Counted from the stretch's first letter, positions 16,397 to 24,885 are shown. The stretch is DNA of 54,912 nt from CAWVWD01 sp045106825 (GCA_045106825.1 JBGCFH010000305.1:1-54912); one strand, 5' to 3'. Numbers and translations: made by a program. The notes: a model not told the origin generated them from the sequence alone.

Positions 16397-18520
16397 TTAA
16401 AACAATTCATTTCGTTTTGCTTTCGCTAAAATAATCTCTGGTAACGTAAAACGGCTTCCGTATTTTTGCTCAAACTGTTTCGCTCTTTTGACAAAAGTAT
16501 TGATTCCATAATCATTAATATACTGAAAAACACCACCTTTAAACGGTGCAAAATTCCAACCCAAAATACTTCCAACATTTGCTTCCTCAACACTATTGAT
16601 TGTTCCTTCTTCCAATGCTCTTGCAGCATCAATTGCTTGTACGAACATAAAGCGTTCGATAATTGCTTTTTCGTCAGGATATTTATTTTTAATATCAAAA
16701 TGCTCCGATAATTCACTCCAAATTAATGGCTTTTTACCATTATAATTATAGAAACCAGCTTTACTAATCGCACCTTCTCGCTTGAGTTCTTCAACCATTT
16801 TGACTAATACTTTCAACTCATTTTTATGGTAATAAACATCGCCAAACCATTCTTTCTTTCTGCGTTCAAAGAGTAGTAATGTTGCTAAACTCATTTCGTC
16901 CAAAGTTGCCAAAGGCCCTTTTTGCATTCCTGCTTTCATTCCCAAACGCTCAATTACCACTGGCGGAACACCTTCATTAAGCAATGCCAAGCCTTCCATC
17001 GCATACATACCATTTATTCTTGCCGCAAAAAATCCACGTCGATCACGAATTACAATCGGAATTTTTCGAATTTTTCGTACAAAATCAAATGCTTTTGCAA
17101 TCGTTTCATCAGATGTTTGTTCTCCAACAATGACATCAACTAAACGACGCTTTTCTGCTGGTGCATAAAAGTGAATACCAACAAAATCCTGTGGGCGATT
17201 CGATGCTTTTCCTAATCTCGAAATAGAGATATTTGAAGTATTTGTACCAAAAAGTGTAAATTCATCTAAGTGTGCATCCGTTTCTCGAATTACTCTTCTC
17301 TTTAGATTTAAGTTTTCAAAAACAGCTTCAATCACTACATCACAATTACTAAAATCTTGAAACTTGTCAGAAATAGAAATTCTATTGAAAATGGTCGTTT
17401 TTTCAGCAATAGTCATTTCTCCTGCATCTACTTTTTGTTGTAATAATAAATCACAATATTTTCGACCTCGTTCTGCAATTGATTGAGAAACATCTTTTAG
17501 AATCACTTGCATTCCATGTATTGCACAAGTTGTCGCAATACCCGAACCCATTCGACCTGCACCAATAATTCCAATTTGTTTTGGGCGAAATTTTCCATAA
17601 CCTTTTGGACGACTAAGATTCTGCTTAACCTTATTGGTATCAAACCAAAATGCTTTCACCATATTACGAGTCGAGTCACACATAATTAATTCTGTGAAGT
17701 AACGACTTTCAATACGATTTGCTGTATCAAAATCAACCGAAGCTGCTTCGACCATTGTTGCTAAAATGGATTGAATAGCTGGAAAGTTGCCTTTCGTTTT
17801 TTTCATCAATGCAGCATTCTTTTTTGCTATCCAATTAGTAATTTCGGCAGATTCTATATTACCACCAGGAATAATATATTTCGATTGATCCCATGGTCGT
17901 TTATAATCTAAATTATCAAAAATCCAATTTTTTGCCTTCTGAATCATTTCCTTTTCATCAACAGCAACTTCGTCAATGATTTCGTACTTTAATGCTTCAA
18001 TCGGACGATAGATTTTTCCGTCTGTTAGAATTGGAAATGTTTTCTTCAAGCCATTTAACCAAACCAAACGAGTCACACCGCCAGCACTCGGCATTAAGCC
18101 CAGACGTACTTCCGGAAAACCGATTCTTGTTTGTGGGTTTCCGACGGCAATTCGATGATGACAAGCCAAGGCTAACTCAAAGCCACTTCCCAAAGCATTA
18201 CCATTTATTGCAGCGACAACTGGAACACCTAATTTTTCCAATCGTCGATATAAACCTTTGATTTCTTCGGTATAACTAAAGATAGCTTGAGCATCTTCCA
18301 CTTTATAAATATATTCCAAATCGCCACCAGTCAAGAAGTTTTTTTTATCGGAAGTAATGATAACTCCAATGACCTGACTTTCAGCAACATCTTTTTGTAA
18401 TTGTCGAATAATAGGCTCGAAAACACGGCTAATCTTATGGTTAATTATATTCTCTGCATCACCTTTCATATCTAAAGTCAAAGTGATAATATCGTCTGTA
18501 TCTTTTCTATATTTAATCAT
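16397..18520 (-). CDS. Bifunctional enoyl-CoA hydratase / 3-hydroxyacyl-CoA dehydrogenase (FadB/FadJ type)
   Basis: A 707-residue multifunctional beta-oxidation protein. The N-terminal crotonase domain has the oxyanion loop NGNALGSGFELALACHHRI with E115, and E137 in FPEVRLGLMPSAGG, matching the two hydratase glutamates of FadB. The dehydrogenase domain begins at about 315 with the NAD site GIIGAGRMGSGIA (320-327). Its catalytic motif reads GIHFYAPAEKRRLVDVI: H450 is present, but the usual HFFNP has become HFYAP and the Glu partner of the dyad is Asp (D462). The duplicated C-terminal dehydrogenase domain runs to the end. A thiolase partner is not adjacent. It faces the methyltransferase-like gene. 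Confidence 0.92.
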   Translation of the reverse strand: MIKYRKDTDDIITLTLDMKGDAENIINHKISRVFEPIIRQLQKDVAESQVIGVIITSDKKNFLTGGDLEYIYKVEDAQAIFSYTEEIKGLYRRLEKLGVPVVAAINGNALGSGFELALACHHRIAVGNPQTRIGFPEVRLGLMPSAGGVTRLVWLNGLKKTFPILTDGKIYRPIEALKYEIIDEVAVDEKEMIQKAKNWIFDNLDYKRPWDQSKYIIPGGNIESAEITNWIAKKNAALMKKTKGNFPAIQSILATMVEAASVDFDTANRIESRYFTELIMCDSTRNMVKAFWFDTNKVKQNLSRPKGYGKFRPKQIGIIGAGRMGSGIATTCAIHGMQVILKDVSQSIAERGRKYCDLLLQQKVDAGEMTIAEKTTIFNRISISDKFQDFSNCDVVIEAVFENLNLKRRVIRETDAHLDEFTLFGTNTSNISISRLGKASNRPQDFVGIHFYAPAEKRRLVDVIVGEQTSDETIAKAFDFVRKIRKIPIVIRDRRGFFAARINGMYAMEGLALLNEGVPPVVIERLGMKAGMQKGPLATLDEMSLATLLLFERRKKEWFGDVYYHKNELKVLVKMVEELKREGAISKAGFYNYNGKKPLIWSELSEHFDIKNKYPDEKAIIERFMFVQAIDAARALEEGTINSVEEANVGSILGWNFAPFKGGVFQYINDYGINTFVKRAKQFEQKYGSRFTLPEIILAKAKRNELF

Positions 18521-18645
18521 GATTTTTTCATTTCCAATGACTACATCATTGACTATTGTTCTCGTCCTTTCAGGACTTTTATTTTAATATTATAACTTTT
18601 TCAACAATTATGCAATTAGCAAAGCACACAATCACACAATCAATT

Positions 18646-19185
18646 TTAAATAGTAGATAATAACACAAGGAAAATTCCGAAAATAATAATGAGTACAACG
18701 GCTGCAATCCAAAAATTATTCAAACGATACACATTATACCACAACTCCATAATATCTAACCATGACATTACAGTGTCGCCTCCTTTAACTAAACTTTCTC
18801 TTGCAATAAAAAAATATTTACTTCCGATAATTGGCGTATGTTGATTGCGATGTTTTTTTAGAATCATAAAGTCTCCATTCAAAAACACCTTATCAAATAA
18901 TTCATAACGACCGCCTTCATTCAGCAACATTGTATTACTACTGTTTTCTAATGTTGACCAGCTGCCAGTTGAAATATTTCCATTAACAACACGCATATAA
19001 TTTCCACCTTCGCCAAAGATATGTAATACGATATTCGTATCATCATCTCGATCACTAATCTCAACCCATCGTTTTTCAATAAAAAACTCCGTTTCGGGCA
19101 AATCTTCTCCATACGGTGCAACATCGCCCAAAATGTGTTCGATGTAATCATCCATTGTATCTAACTCCGGCAAATCCGTACTCAT
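18646..19185 (-). CDS. Tail-anchored membrane protein of unknown function
   Basis: A 179-residue protein from the ATG at 19185 (191 from a TTG at 19221, which has a stop two codons ahead). The N-terminal 155 residues are soluble and acidic with a beta-rich pattern (TEFFIEKRWVEISDRDDDTNIVLHIFGEGG, then GRYELFDKVFLNGDFMILKKH). A single hydrophobic helix WIAAVVLIIIFGIFLVLLSTI ends the protein, so the soluble part should face the cytoplasm. I do not recognise the family. It lies 125 bp upstream of the beta-oxidation gene on the same strand and may be cotranscribed with it. Confidence 0.65.
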   Translation of the reverse strand: MSTDLPELDTMDDYIEHILGDVAPYGEDLPETEFFIEKRWVEISDRDDDTNIVLHIFGEGGNYMRVVNGNISTGSWSTLENSSNTMLLNEGGRYELFDKVFLNGDFMILKKHRNQHTPIIGSKYFFIARESLVKGGDTVMSWLDIMELWYNVYRLNNFWIAAVVLIIIFGIFLVLLSTI

Positions 19186-19400
19186 ATTTCGAGCAAACAA
19201 ATTTTGTATTCCTCCAGCCAAACCTTAGTGATTATTTTTTTAGTAATTTGTGATTAGTTCGTCTGTAACTATTCCTAATTCACTTTAATTTTTAACAAAA
19301 ATAGTCATTTTCAAAGTTTAGGTTTACTTAATCAATAGAAAACCTTTAATTTCACCACTTATTTGAAAATAAAAATAGTGATTAAGTCCAAAATAGGTAA

Positions 19401-19438
19401 TAACTAATCACTAAAATACTAATTAACTAATCACTAAA
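19401..19438 (+). repeat. Two direct copies of TAACTAATCACTAAA just before fabG
   Basis: Exact 15-nt copies lie at 19401-19415 and 19424-19438, ending 5 nt before the fabG ATG. The core ACTAATCACTAAA recurs at 15310-15322, 5 nt before the start of the methyltransferase-like gene. Inverted, looser copies lie at 19223-19256 and 19373-19381. Confidence 0.7.
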
Positions 19439-19442
19439 TTAT

Positions 19443-20183
19443 ATGTTAGACGGTAAAGTAGTCATCGTTACAGGCGGTTCGAGAGGAATTGGCGAATCTA
19501 TTGTTCGTAAAATGGTTGAAAATAATGCAGCAGTTGCATTCACATATCGTTCTTCATCAGCAAAAGCAGATGCAATTGTTGAAGAATTATCAGCAAATGG
19601 AGTAAACATTAAAGCCTATCAATCAGATGCCAGCTCTTTTGAAAGTGCAGCACAATTGATAAAAGATGTTATGAAAGACTTCGGAAAAATTGATGTCGTT
19701 GTCAATAATGCTGGAATTACTAAAGATAATTTATTGCTTCGTATGAACGAAGATCAATGGAATAGCGTCATTGATGTGAATTTGAAATCTATCTTCAACA
19801 TGACGAAAAACGTACTTCGTCCGATGTTAAAAGCTCGTAAAGGGTCGATTATCAATATTTCTTCAGTTGTTGGTGTTAACGGAAATGCTGGTCAAGCAAA
19901 TTACGCAGCCTCAAAAGCTGGTATCATTGGTTTCTCAAAATCAGTTGCCAAAGAGTTAGGTTCTCGAAATATTCGTAGCAACGTGATTGCACCAGGTTTC
20001 ATCCAAACAGATATGACAGATGTTTTGGACGACAAAGTGAAAGATGGTTTAATGGCTTCAATTCCATTAAAGCGTTTAGGTCAAGGCGATGAAGTTGCGA
20101 ACGCTGTTTTGTTCTTAGCTTCTGATTTGTCAAGTTATATTACTGGACAGACATTGAGTGTTTGTGGTGGAATGTCGATGTAA
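19443..20183 (+). CDS. fabG: 3-oxoacyl-[acyl-carrier-protein] reductase
   Basis: The NADPH-dependent short-chain dehydrogenase of fatty acid elongation. Its length of 246 residues is typical. It has the cofactor loop TGGSRGIGE (10-18), NNAG (88-91), the catalytic Ser in NISSVVG (S140/S141) and the YxxxK pair Y154/K158 in QANYAASKAG. The C-terminus LFLASDLSSYITGQTLSVCGGMSM is the FabG hallmark. The start is 5 nt after a repeated motif with no Shine-Dalgarno. No fabD/acpP cluster is beside it. Confidence 0.93.
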   Translation: MLDGKVVIVTGGSRGIGESIVRKMVENNAAVAFTYRSSSAKADAIVEELSANGVNIKAYQSDASSFESAAQLIKDVMKDFGKIDVVVNNAGITKDNLLLRMNEDQWNSVIDVNLKSIFNMTKNVLRPMLKARKGSIINISSVVGVNGNAGQANYAASKAGIIGFSKSVAKELGSRNIRSNVIAPGFIQTDMTDVLDDKVKDGLMASIPLKRLGQGDEVANAVLFLASDLSSYITGQTLSVCGGMSM

Positions 20184-20239
20184 ACGGCAGACGGTTTACG
20201 GCTTACGAGTCCTCGGAAGCCGTCAATCGTCAACCGTTT
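20182..20239. terminator. GC-richer imperfect hairpin between fabG and a convergent gene
   Basis: The 23-nt arms 20182-20204 and 20217-20239 match at 19 of 23 positions around a 12-nt loop. The left arm begins within the fabG stop codon and the right arm ends at the stop of the convergent gene. The GTCAACCG-type core is shared with 27550-27600, so this is likely a repeat that also terminates both genes. Confidence 0.6.
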
Positions 20240-20934
20240 TAAAACTTATCCAAACCATATCTTATTCCCACATTCAAATAATGAAATTCTCCTTGAATTT
20301 CTCCTCCAACACCATCACGATGATAAACTATAACCTCTGGCAATACATCTTGAGGGGAAAAATAGAAATCCGCAAATAAAGAAATCGAGCGATTCTTTAA
20401 TCTATCAAATGAAAAACCTGCCATAATACCTGAATTAGTAAAAGAAGAACCTTCAAATAAATCAAATCTTCCTATATCATTTCCTATACTAACTCCTGAA
20501 CCTGAATGATAATGCTCTATTATGGTGGAATAATGGTTATATGAAAAAAAGTATCCTAAACGTGGCTTAAACAATAAAGTTTCTGAAATCGGATGATTAT
20601 AAATAACTGATAATACTAAATCAGTCGATAAATATTCATATTTAAACCGAGCTATACTTAGTTCTTCTTGATTCTTTTCTTTAGAAGCTATACCGATATA
20701 TTTTATATAAAAATTAGCTTGAACTTGTCCCGAAAATCGACCAAATGAAATTGGTTCGTACTTGAAATGTAAATGTGGTGATAAATAATTATCGTTTTCG
20801 TAAATTGAATTTTCTTCGGTTGTTGGAACAAAAATACTTTGACTTGCTCCTAAACCAACAGTAAATTTACTTTGAGCATTCATAAGACTAAGCGAAAAGA
20901 TGACAAAAACGGTACTTAAAACGAATTTTTGCAT
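20239..20934 (-). CDS. Outer-membrane beta-barrel protein
   Basis: A 231-residue protein with a signal peptide (MQKFVLSTVFVIFSLSLMNA). Alternating polar/aromatic strands follow (FTVGLGASQSIFV, LHFKYEPISFGRFSGQVQANFYIKYIG, LLFKPRLGYFFSYNHY, ISLFADFYFS, FHYLNVGIRYGLDKF), as in small Bacteroidota porin-like barrels. The final strand ends in F, as expected for BAM substrates. The specific function is not recognisable. The 268-bp spacer 20935-21202 upstream shows no gene. Confidence 0.72.
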   Translation of the reverse strand: MQKFVLSTVFVIFSLSLMNAQSKFTVGLGASQSIFVPTTEENSIYENDNYLSPHLHFKYEPISFGRFSGQVQANFYIKYIGIASKEKNQEELSIARFKYEYLSTDLVLSVIYNHPISETLLFKPRLGYFFSYNHYSTIIEHYHSGSGVSIGNDIGRFDLFEGSSFTNSGIMAGFSFDRLKNRSISLFADFYFSPQDVLPEVIVYHRDGVGGEIQGEFHYLNVGIRYGLDKF

Positions 20935-21202
20935 GATTGAATTTTTTAATTAAAAATGATGTTTCCGAAAAAATAGATGTTTTGCTTCAAAAGAAGAACG
21001 TTTTATAAACCTATTTGCTGTCTTGATTCAATCAAAAAAAATCATTGCCTTTGCAGTATAAAATTGATAGCCACAAATGCACAAATTATTGAAGAATAAC
21101 CTATAAAAAACACTATTTTGTTCATGCATTTCTGGCAAAAAGCACATTAATTTATTAGCGAAACAGGAATAAGTAAAGATAAATATATGCAAATACTTAA
21201 AA

Positions 21203-21745
21203 TCAAATCGTTAACCACATTTGATGCATTCCTCGTTTATCTGACAATAATCTTTCGTAAGGTAAAATTACATGAGAGCCGATTTGAAAACCCATTTTCT
21301 CATAAAACGAAACCGCATTAGGTTGTGTGTTCATCGCTTCTAACCAGAGTATTTCATCACCAACTATTTCAGTTTGTACTTTCGTCCAATTTATTAATGC
21401 TTTACCAATTCCTTGTCGAATGACTTTAGGATTCAAATAAATTCGATGCAGTTTTGTTGCTTTTAAGTTAGGGAATTTTGGATAAACACAATGATATAAA
21501 ATCCGTAAAATCCCAATAGCTTCACCATCAAAATTTACAAAGTAAAAAACGGTATTAGCTTCATTCAATTCTTGCTGAATATTTGTTGGATTATACAACA
21601 TATTGATATACCAACTACCATTATCTTTCCATAGATATTTATATACTTTAGGATAAATATCTTTCATTAAATCATGTAATTTATCGCAATCATCTAATGT
21701 AATTGGTTGTAAAGTTATTCTATTTGTTATTGTTATAATTTCCAT
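21203..21745 (-). CDS. GNAT family N-acetyltransferase
   Basis: A 180-residue single-domain acetyltransferase. The acetyl-CoA pyrophosphate loop is RQGIGKAL (motif A, R/QxxGxG/A), preceded by the strand LHRIYLNPKVI and followed by LWLEAMNTQPNAVSFYEKMGFQ (motif B). The substrate cannot be told from sequence. It is monocistronic, and a MITE-like element lies just upstream. Confidence 0.88.
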   Translation of the reverse strand: MEIITITNRITLQPITLDDCDKLHDLMKDIYPKVYKYLWKDNGSWYINMLYNPTNIQQELNEANTVFYFVNFDGEAIGILRILYHCVYPKFPNLKATKLHRIYLNPKVIRQGIGKALINWTKVQTEIVGDEILWLEAMNTQPNAVSFYEKMGFQIGSHVILPYERLLSDKRGMHQMWLTI

Positions 21746-21766
21746 TTGATAAAGGTATTTGGTTGT

Positions 21767-21886
21767 TTGACAATTTTTGCCATTAACGGCTGTCTTTAAC
21801 TGCTGTCTTTGTTTGAAATTGTTTACGGCAGCTAAAGACAGCCGCTACGTAAAACGATAATTTTTGCTTTTGGCAAAAATTGTCAA
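21767..21886. mobile_element. MITE-like element with 15-bp terminal inverted repeats (copy B)
   Basis: A 120-bp non-coding unit is bounded by perfect 15-bp terminal inverted repeats (21767-21781, TTGACAATTTTTGCC; 21872-21886). Inside, arms at 21787-21803 and 21828-21844 pair at 16 of 17 positions. It shares 22-nt and 21-nt exact blocks with copy A at the start of the window, in the opposite orientation. No target-site duplication could be confirmed by eye. Confidence 0.7.
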
Positions 21887-21921
21887 CGAACTAAGATATT
21901 TTAACAAAATCTGTAAAAATA

Positions 21922-22950
21922 CTAATTTTTAGTCGTCACCACAGTCGTCATCAAAAAGTCATCGAATACGCCTTTTGGCAATACTTCATCCGAGCGAAAA
22001 ACGACATTTGGAATACCAGTCCAAAACGCTGCAATTCCACCTAATTTTAAATCATTATAATTATTAAATTCAATGGTTTTGATATTTTCTCGTTTATAAT
22101 ATTTGATTAATTTTCGAAGTTTCAACGGATTCAAAAAACTCCAAGATGATGAATTTTGTAAATGTTTTGGTAAACCATTTACTGTTTTTGTTGCCGTTTT
22201 TTCTTTTATAATTTGCTGATATTTAGCATAATACATCAAATATTTTCCTGCACCAAACAAACAAATTACGAAACCATGAAAACCATGTAAAAAACCCAAC
22301 CGAAAAAAGTACAAACCAATAAATTTAAAAAATCCCTTTATTAAACTCGACCAAAATTTAGGTGTTTTTCCACGCTTCAATCGCTCGACCACACTTAATT
22401 TATTATACTTATTTTGTCGCTGAAAATAATCAAAAATCGAATCAAAGGAATAATGTAACAAATCACCTTTTAGTTGACCAATTTTTACATTTTCCTTCAC
22501 TTCCAATACTTCATGCACCGCTTTTCCAACCCAAACAGCCGATGATTTTTCCCACAATCTGATTTTTCTATCTGGATACCAACCAGCATATCGAACCCAA
22601 GTTCCTGCAAAATTCGTTAAGCGATTTAAGCGATAAGCTTTGAGTTTTGGATTTTTTTTAATTTCTAAAATGGATTGAATTAACGATTCTGACAAAATCT
22701 CATCAGCATCCAAAGACAAGATATAATCGCCGTTTGCTTTTGAGTTTCCCCAGTTTTTTTGCTCACCATAACCTTCAAATTGATGCTGAAAAAATTGGAC
22801 TTTATCGTATTTTTCTACGATTTGTTGAGTTGTATCTGTTGAGTAAGAGTCAACGATAATGATTTCGTCTGCAACCAATTTAGCAGCATCTAAACATCGA
22901 GCGATGTTTGAGGATTCATTATACGTAATTATGACAACGGATATTTTCAT
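21922..22950 (-). CDS. Family 2 glycosyltransferase
   Basis: A 342-residue enzyme starting at the ATG at 22950 (a GTG two codons earlier is also open). The GT-A fold is clear: MKISVVIITYNESSNIARCLDA, IIIVDSYSTDTT and DGDYILSLDADEILS containing the DxD metal site. AGWYPDRKIRLW and KAVHEVLEV resemble the WaaE/KdtX-type lipopolysaccharide core glucosyltransferases. Hydrophobic segments around 215-240 suggest membrane association. The last 60 residues are an extension I do not recognise. The stop of the ATP-grasp relic lies 2 bp upstream, so the original partner in this operon was an ATP-grasp gene. Confidence 0.87.
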   Translation of the reverse strand: MKISVVIITYNESSNIARCLDAAKLVADEIIIVDSYSTDTTQQIVEKYDKVQFFQHQFEGYGEQKNWGNSKANGDYILSLDADEILSESLIQSILEIKKNPKLKAYRLNRLTNFAGTWVRYAGWYPDRKIRLWEKSSAVWVGKAVHEVLEVKENVKIGQLKGDLLHYSFDSIFDYFQRQNKYNKLSVVERLKRGKTPKFWSSLIKGFFKFIGLYFFRLGFLHGFHGFVICLFGAGKYLMYYAKYQQIIKEKTATKTVNGLPKHLQNSSSWSFLNPLKLRKLIKYYKRENIKTIEFNNYNDLKLGGIAAFWTGIPNVVFRSDEVLPKGVFDDFLMTTVVTTKN

Positions 22951-22952
22951 CT

Positions 22953-23195
22953 TCACAAAATTACTCTAAACTTATTATAAAATAACGCTTTATCTACATT
23001 ATCCGCCAAACCCGAAACTTGTCCATCGCCTAATTCCATAATTATCCAATCACCATTTTTTTGCTTCGCAATATCCATTGTAAAAAAGTTAGATTTGATA
23101 TTTTGAATCACCGATTTGAATGACTTTTGAGGCAGAAAATCATTTTGTCCAAGTATTTAAATAAGATTTTTTACATTAGTTTATTCCACCTTTAT
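22953..23195 (-). pseudogene. Truncated 3' copy of the ATP-grasp gene
   Basis: Read on the minus strand, this region encodes about 75 residues without a start, matching the C-terminus of the intact ATP-grasp gene at 23995-24885: KSNFFTMDIAKQKNGDWIIM and ELGDGQVSGLADN appear in both. Positions 22997-23081 are identical to 24030-24114 over 85 bp, while both sides diverge (ends NKFRVIL versus KSLI). An in-frame TAA precedes the fragment. The N-terminal three quarters, with the ATP-binding lysines, is missing, so it is a relic. Confidence 0.85.
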
Positions 23196-23235
23196 CAGAA
23201 AAATATAAGGAAATAACTTTGACGGAGAATGAGGA

Positions 23236-23973
23236 TTATTTTAGTTCATGTAAAGTAATACCAAAGTCCTTACTCCATTTTGAATCATCAGGAAGTTGAA
23301 TTAACGCACTATCTTTTTTGTTCAACAAGTGTTTTATCCAGTCGTTTTTTCGATACTGTTCTCGTCCTTGATTGATTGCAATAAATTCTTCAAATTCCTT
23401 TTCATATTCATCATAAACAAAAACAAAATCTCTAATTTCATCACCATAAAAACGCCAAGTAATATATTGATTTTTTCTATGAGTTTGCATACCAAAATAA
23501 CCACAACCTCTATCGGCACAAATACCACAACCAAATAATTGAATATCATGATTTTCTTCTTCAATAATTTCTTGAATATTTTGTGATTCATGCATATTGA
23601 GTGTTTCCATAAACTCTAAATCAAGTTCGTTGCCTAAAAGTCGATGAATAAGTATTTTGAACCAAGAATAATATTCATTAATAAAATTAATAAGTAACAT
23701 ATTAATATTTCCACCAGCTTTATCTAAGCTACCGTTTCCATTACAAACATCTTCATTCCACCAAGTTGTAAAGCACTTTCCATTGATGAAGTATTTTGGG
23801 AAAATTTCATATGCTTGATATTCGTAGTAAAAATCAAGTAAAGGTTGATGTTTAGGTTTTTCTGCTTCAAAAATATAAGTTGAATCTATATAGTTTTTTT
23901 GCTTTACATTAATGCAGTTGAATGCTTGCCAACGAATTTCAAATTTGTCAATTCCCGAAAGTGTTTCTTCCAT
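23236..23973 (-). CDS. Unrecognised protein with a CxxCxxxxC cluster
   Basis: A 245-residue soluble protein, with no signal peptide or membrane segment, rich in Asp, Glu and aromatics. A compact FGCGICADRGCGYFG motif (C149, C152, C157) could bind a metal; a further Cys pair lies at C67 and C77. The C-terminal third (DEYEKEFEEFIAINQGREQYRKNDWIKHLL) is helical. I cannot assign a family; small acidic immunity-type proteins can have comparable Cys loops, but that is a guess. It sits 21 bp downstream of the intact ATP-grasp gene and upstream of its truncated copy, so it is cotranscribed with the former. Confidence 0.68.
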   Translation of the reverse strand: MEETLSGIDKFEIRWQAFNCINVKQKNYIDSTYIFEAEKPKHQPLLDFYYEYQAYEIFPKYFINGKCFTTWWNEDVCNGNGSLDKAGGNINMLLINFINEYYSWFKILIHRLLGNELDLEFMETLNMHESQNIQEIIEEENHDIQLFGCGICADRGCGYFGMQTHRKNQYITWRFYGDEIRDFVFVYDEYEKEFEEFIAINQGREQYRKNDWIKHLLNKKDSALIQLPDDSKWSKDFGITLHELK

Positions 23974-23994
23974 TGTATTAATCTTAGAAATGAA

Positions 23995-24885
23995 TTAAAT
24001 TAAACTTTTGTAAAAATCAATACGATTCGCATTATCCGCCAAACCCGAAACTTGTCCATCGCCTAATTCCATAATTATCCAATCACCATTTTTTTGCTTC
24101 GCAATATCCATTGTGAAAAAATTGCTTTTGATATTTTTAATAATAGGTTGGAACGTTTCAATATTTGGTTCAACATTCTCATAATCGCCTTCGTCCCAAT
24201 ATTTGAATGTTTGAATGATTTCGCCATTTTTGATAAATAATCGAAACTCTTTTGTCAAAGGCATTCCACTTTTAGAATGTGTCGTCAAGGCTTCCAACTC
24301 GACAAATTCTCGAAAAACCAAACCTTCATTCAAATCCACATCTTGCAACTCAATAAATCGTTTAACCACTTTTTCGACCTGTTTCAAGTCATTTGCATTC
24401 GGAATAAAACAGGCTTCCGCCCAATAATGCTTTTGTGACTTGACATAATCTTTAACGATAATCGACTGATTTTCAAAAGGTTTTAATAATTCTTCAAAAT
24501 TATTAATATTAAATTCCGTCGTCAATTTTTGAAAAGTCGATTTCGGTGTAAACGCTCGAATCGTGTCATAACTTTCGGGTAAATAATGACAAAAACGATA
24601 TTCCGACACCTTATTTATCAAGTGAATATTTTTATGCCGCAAACCATTATACAACAACTCATATTGTTCAGGTCGCAACATCCAGCCACGATAAATCGCT
24701 TCCACTTTTTCACCAAAACGATTAAATACACGCTTCAACGCCAAATCCACATTTTCCTTTTTCAAGGCTTCAAAACTGATTAACGATACCGAAAAACCAG
24801 CCGCTTTTGCCGCTTCATATTCTTCTCGATACATATAATCGACTTCTTTGTGGCTAAATCCACTATCACAGAAAATGATTCTCAT
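23995..24885 (-). CDS. ATP-grasp protein, DUF4343/R2K type
   Basis: A 296-residue protein beginning MRIIFCDSGFSHKEVDYMYREEYEAAK, a pattern of the DUF4343 (R2K-clade) ATP-grasp family. YRGWMLRPEQYELLY and IIVKDYVKSQKHYWAEACFIP supply the Arg and Lys residues of the nucleotide site. LVFREFVELE, KEFRLFIKNGEI and WIIMELGDGQVSGL supply the Glu and acidic metal ligands. ATP-grasp enzymes ligate a carboxylate to an amine, and this clade is thought to act on peptides or proteins; the substrate here is unknown. A truncated duplicate lies 0.8 kb downstream beyond the Cys-motif gene, next to the glycosyltransferase. Confidence 0.85.
   Translation of the reverse strand: MRIIFCDSGFSHKEVDYMYREEYEAAKAAGFSVSLISFEALKKENVDLALKRVFNRFGEKVEAIYRGWMLRPEQYELLYNGLRHKNIHLINKVSEYRFCHYLPESYDTIRAFTPKSTFQKLTTEFNINNFEELLKPFENQSIIVKDYVKSQKHYWAEACFIPNANDLKQVEKVVKRFIELQDVDLNEGLVFREFVELEALTTHSKSGMPLTKEFRLFIKNGEIIQTFKYWDEGDYENVEPNIETFQPIIKNIKSNFFTMDIAKQKNGDWIIMELGDGQVSGLADNANRIDFYKSLI

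Noticed and set aside
19185..19221. TTG start at 19221 for the tail-anchored protein
   Set aside because: The ATG at 19185 is simpler, though the TTG extension cannot be ruled out.
20158..20379. 73-codon frame at the end of fabG
   Set aside because: It overlaps the fabG end, the hairpin and the opposite-strand barrel gene; it is a shadow.
22953..24114. Insertion sequence bounded by the 85-bp direct repeats
   Set aside because: The repeats are coding 3' ends of the ATP-grasp gene, and the segment between has no transposase or inverted ends.
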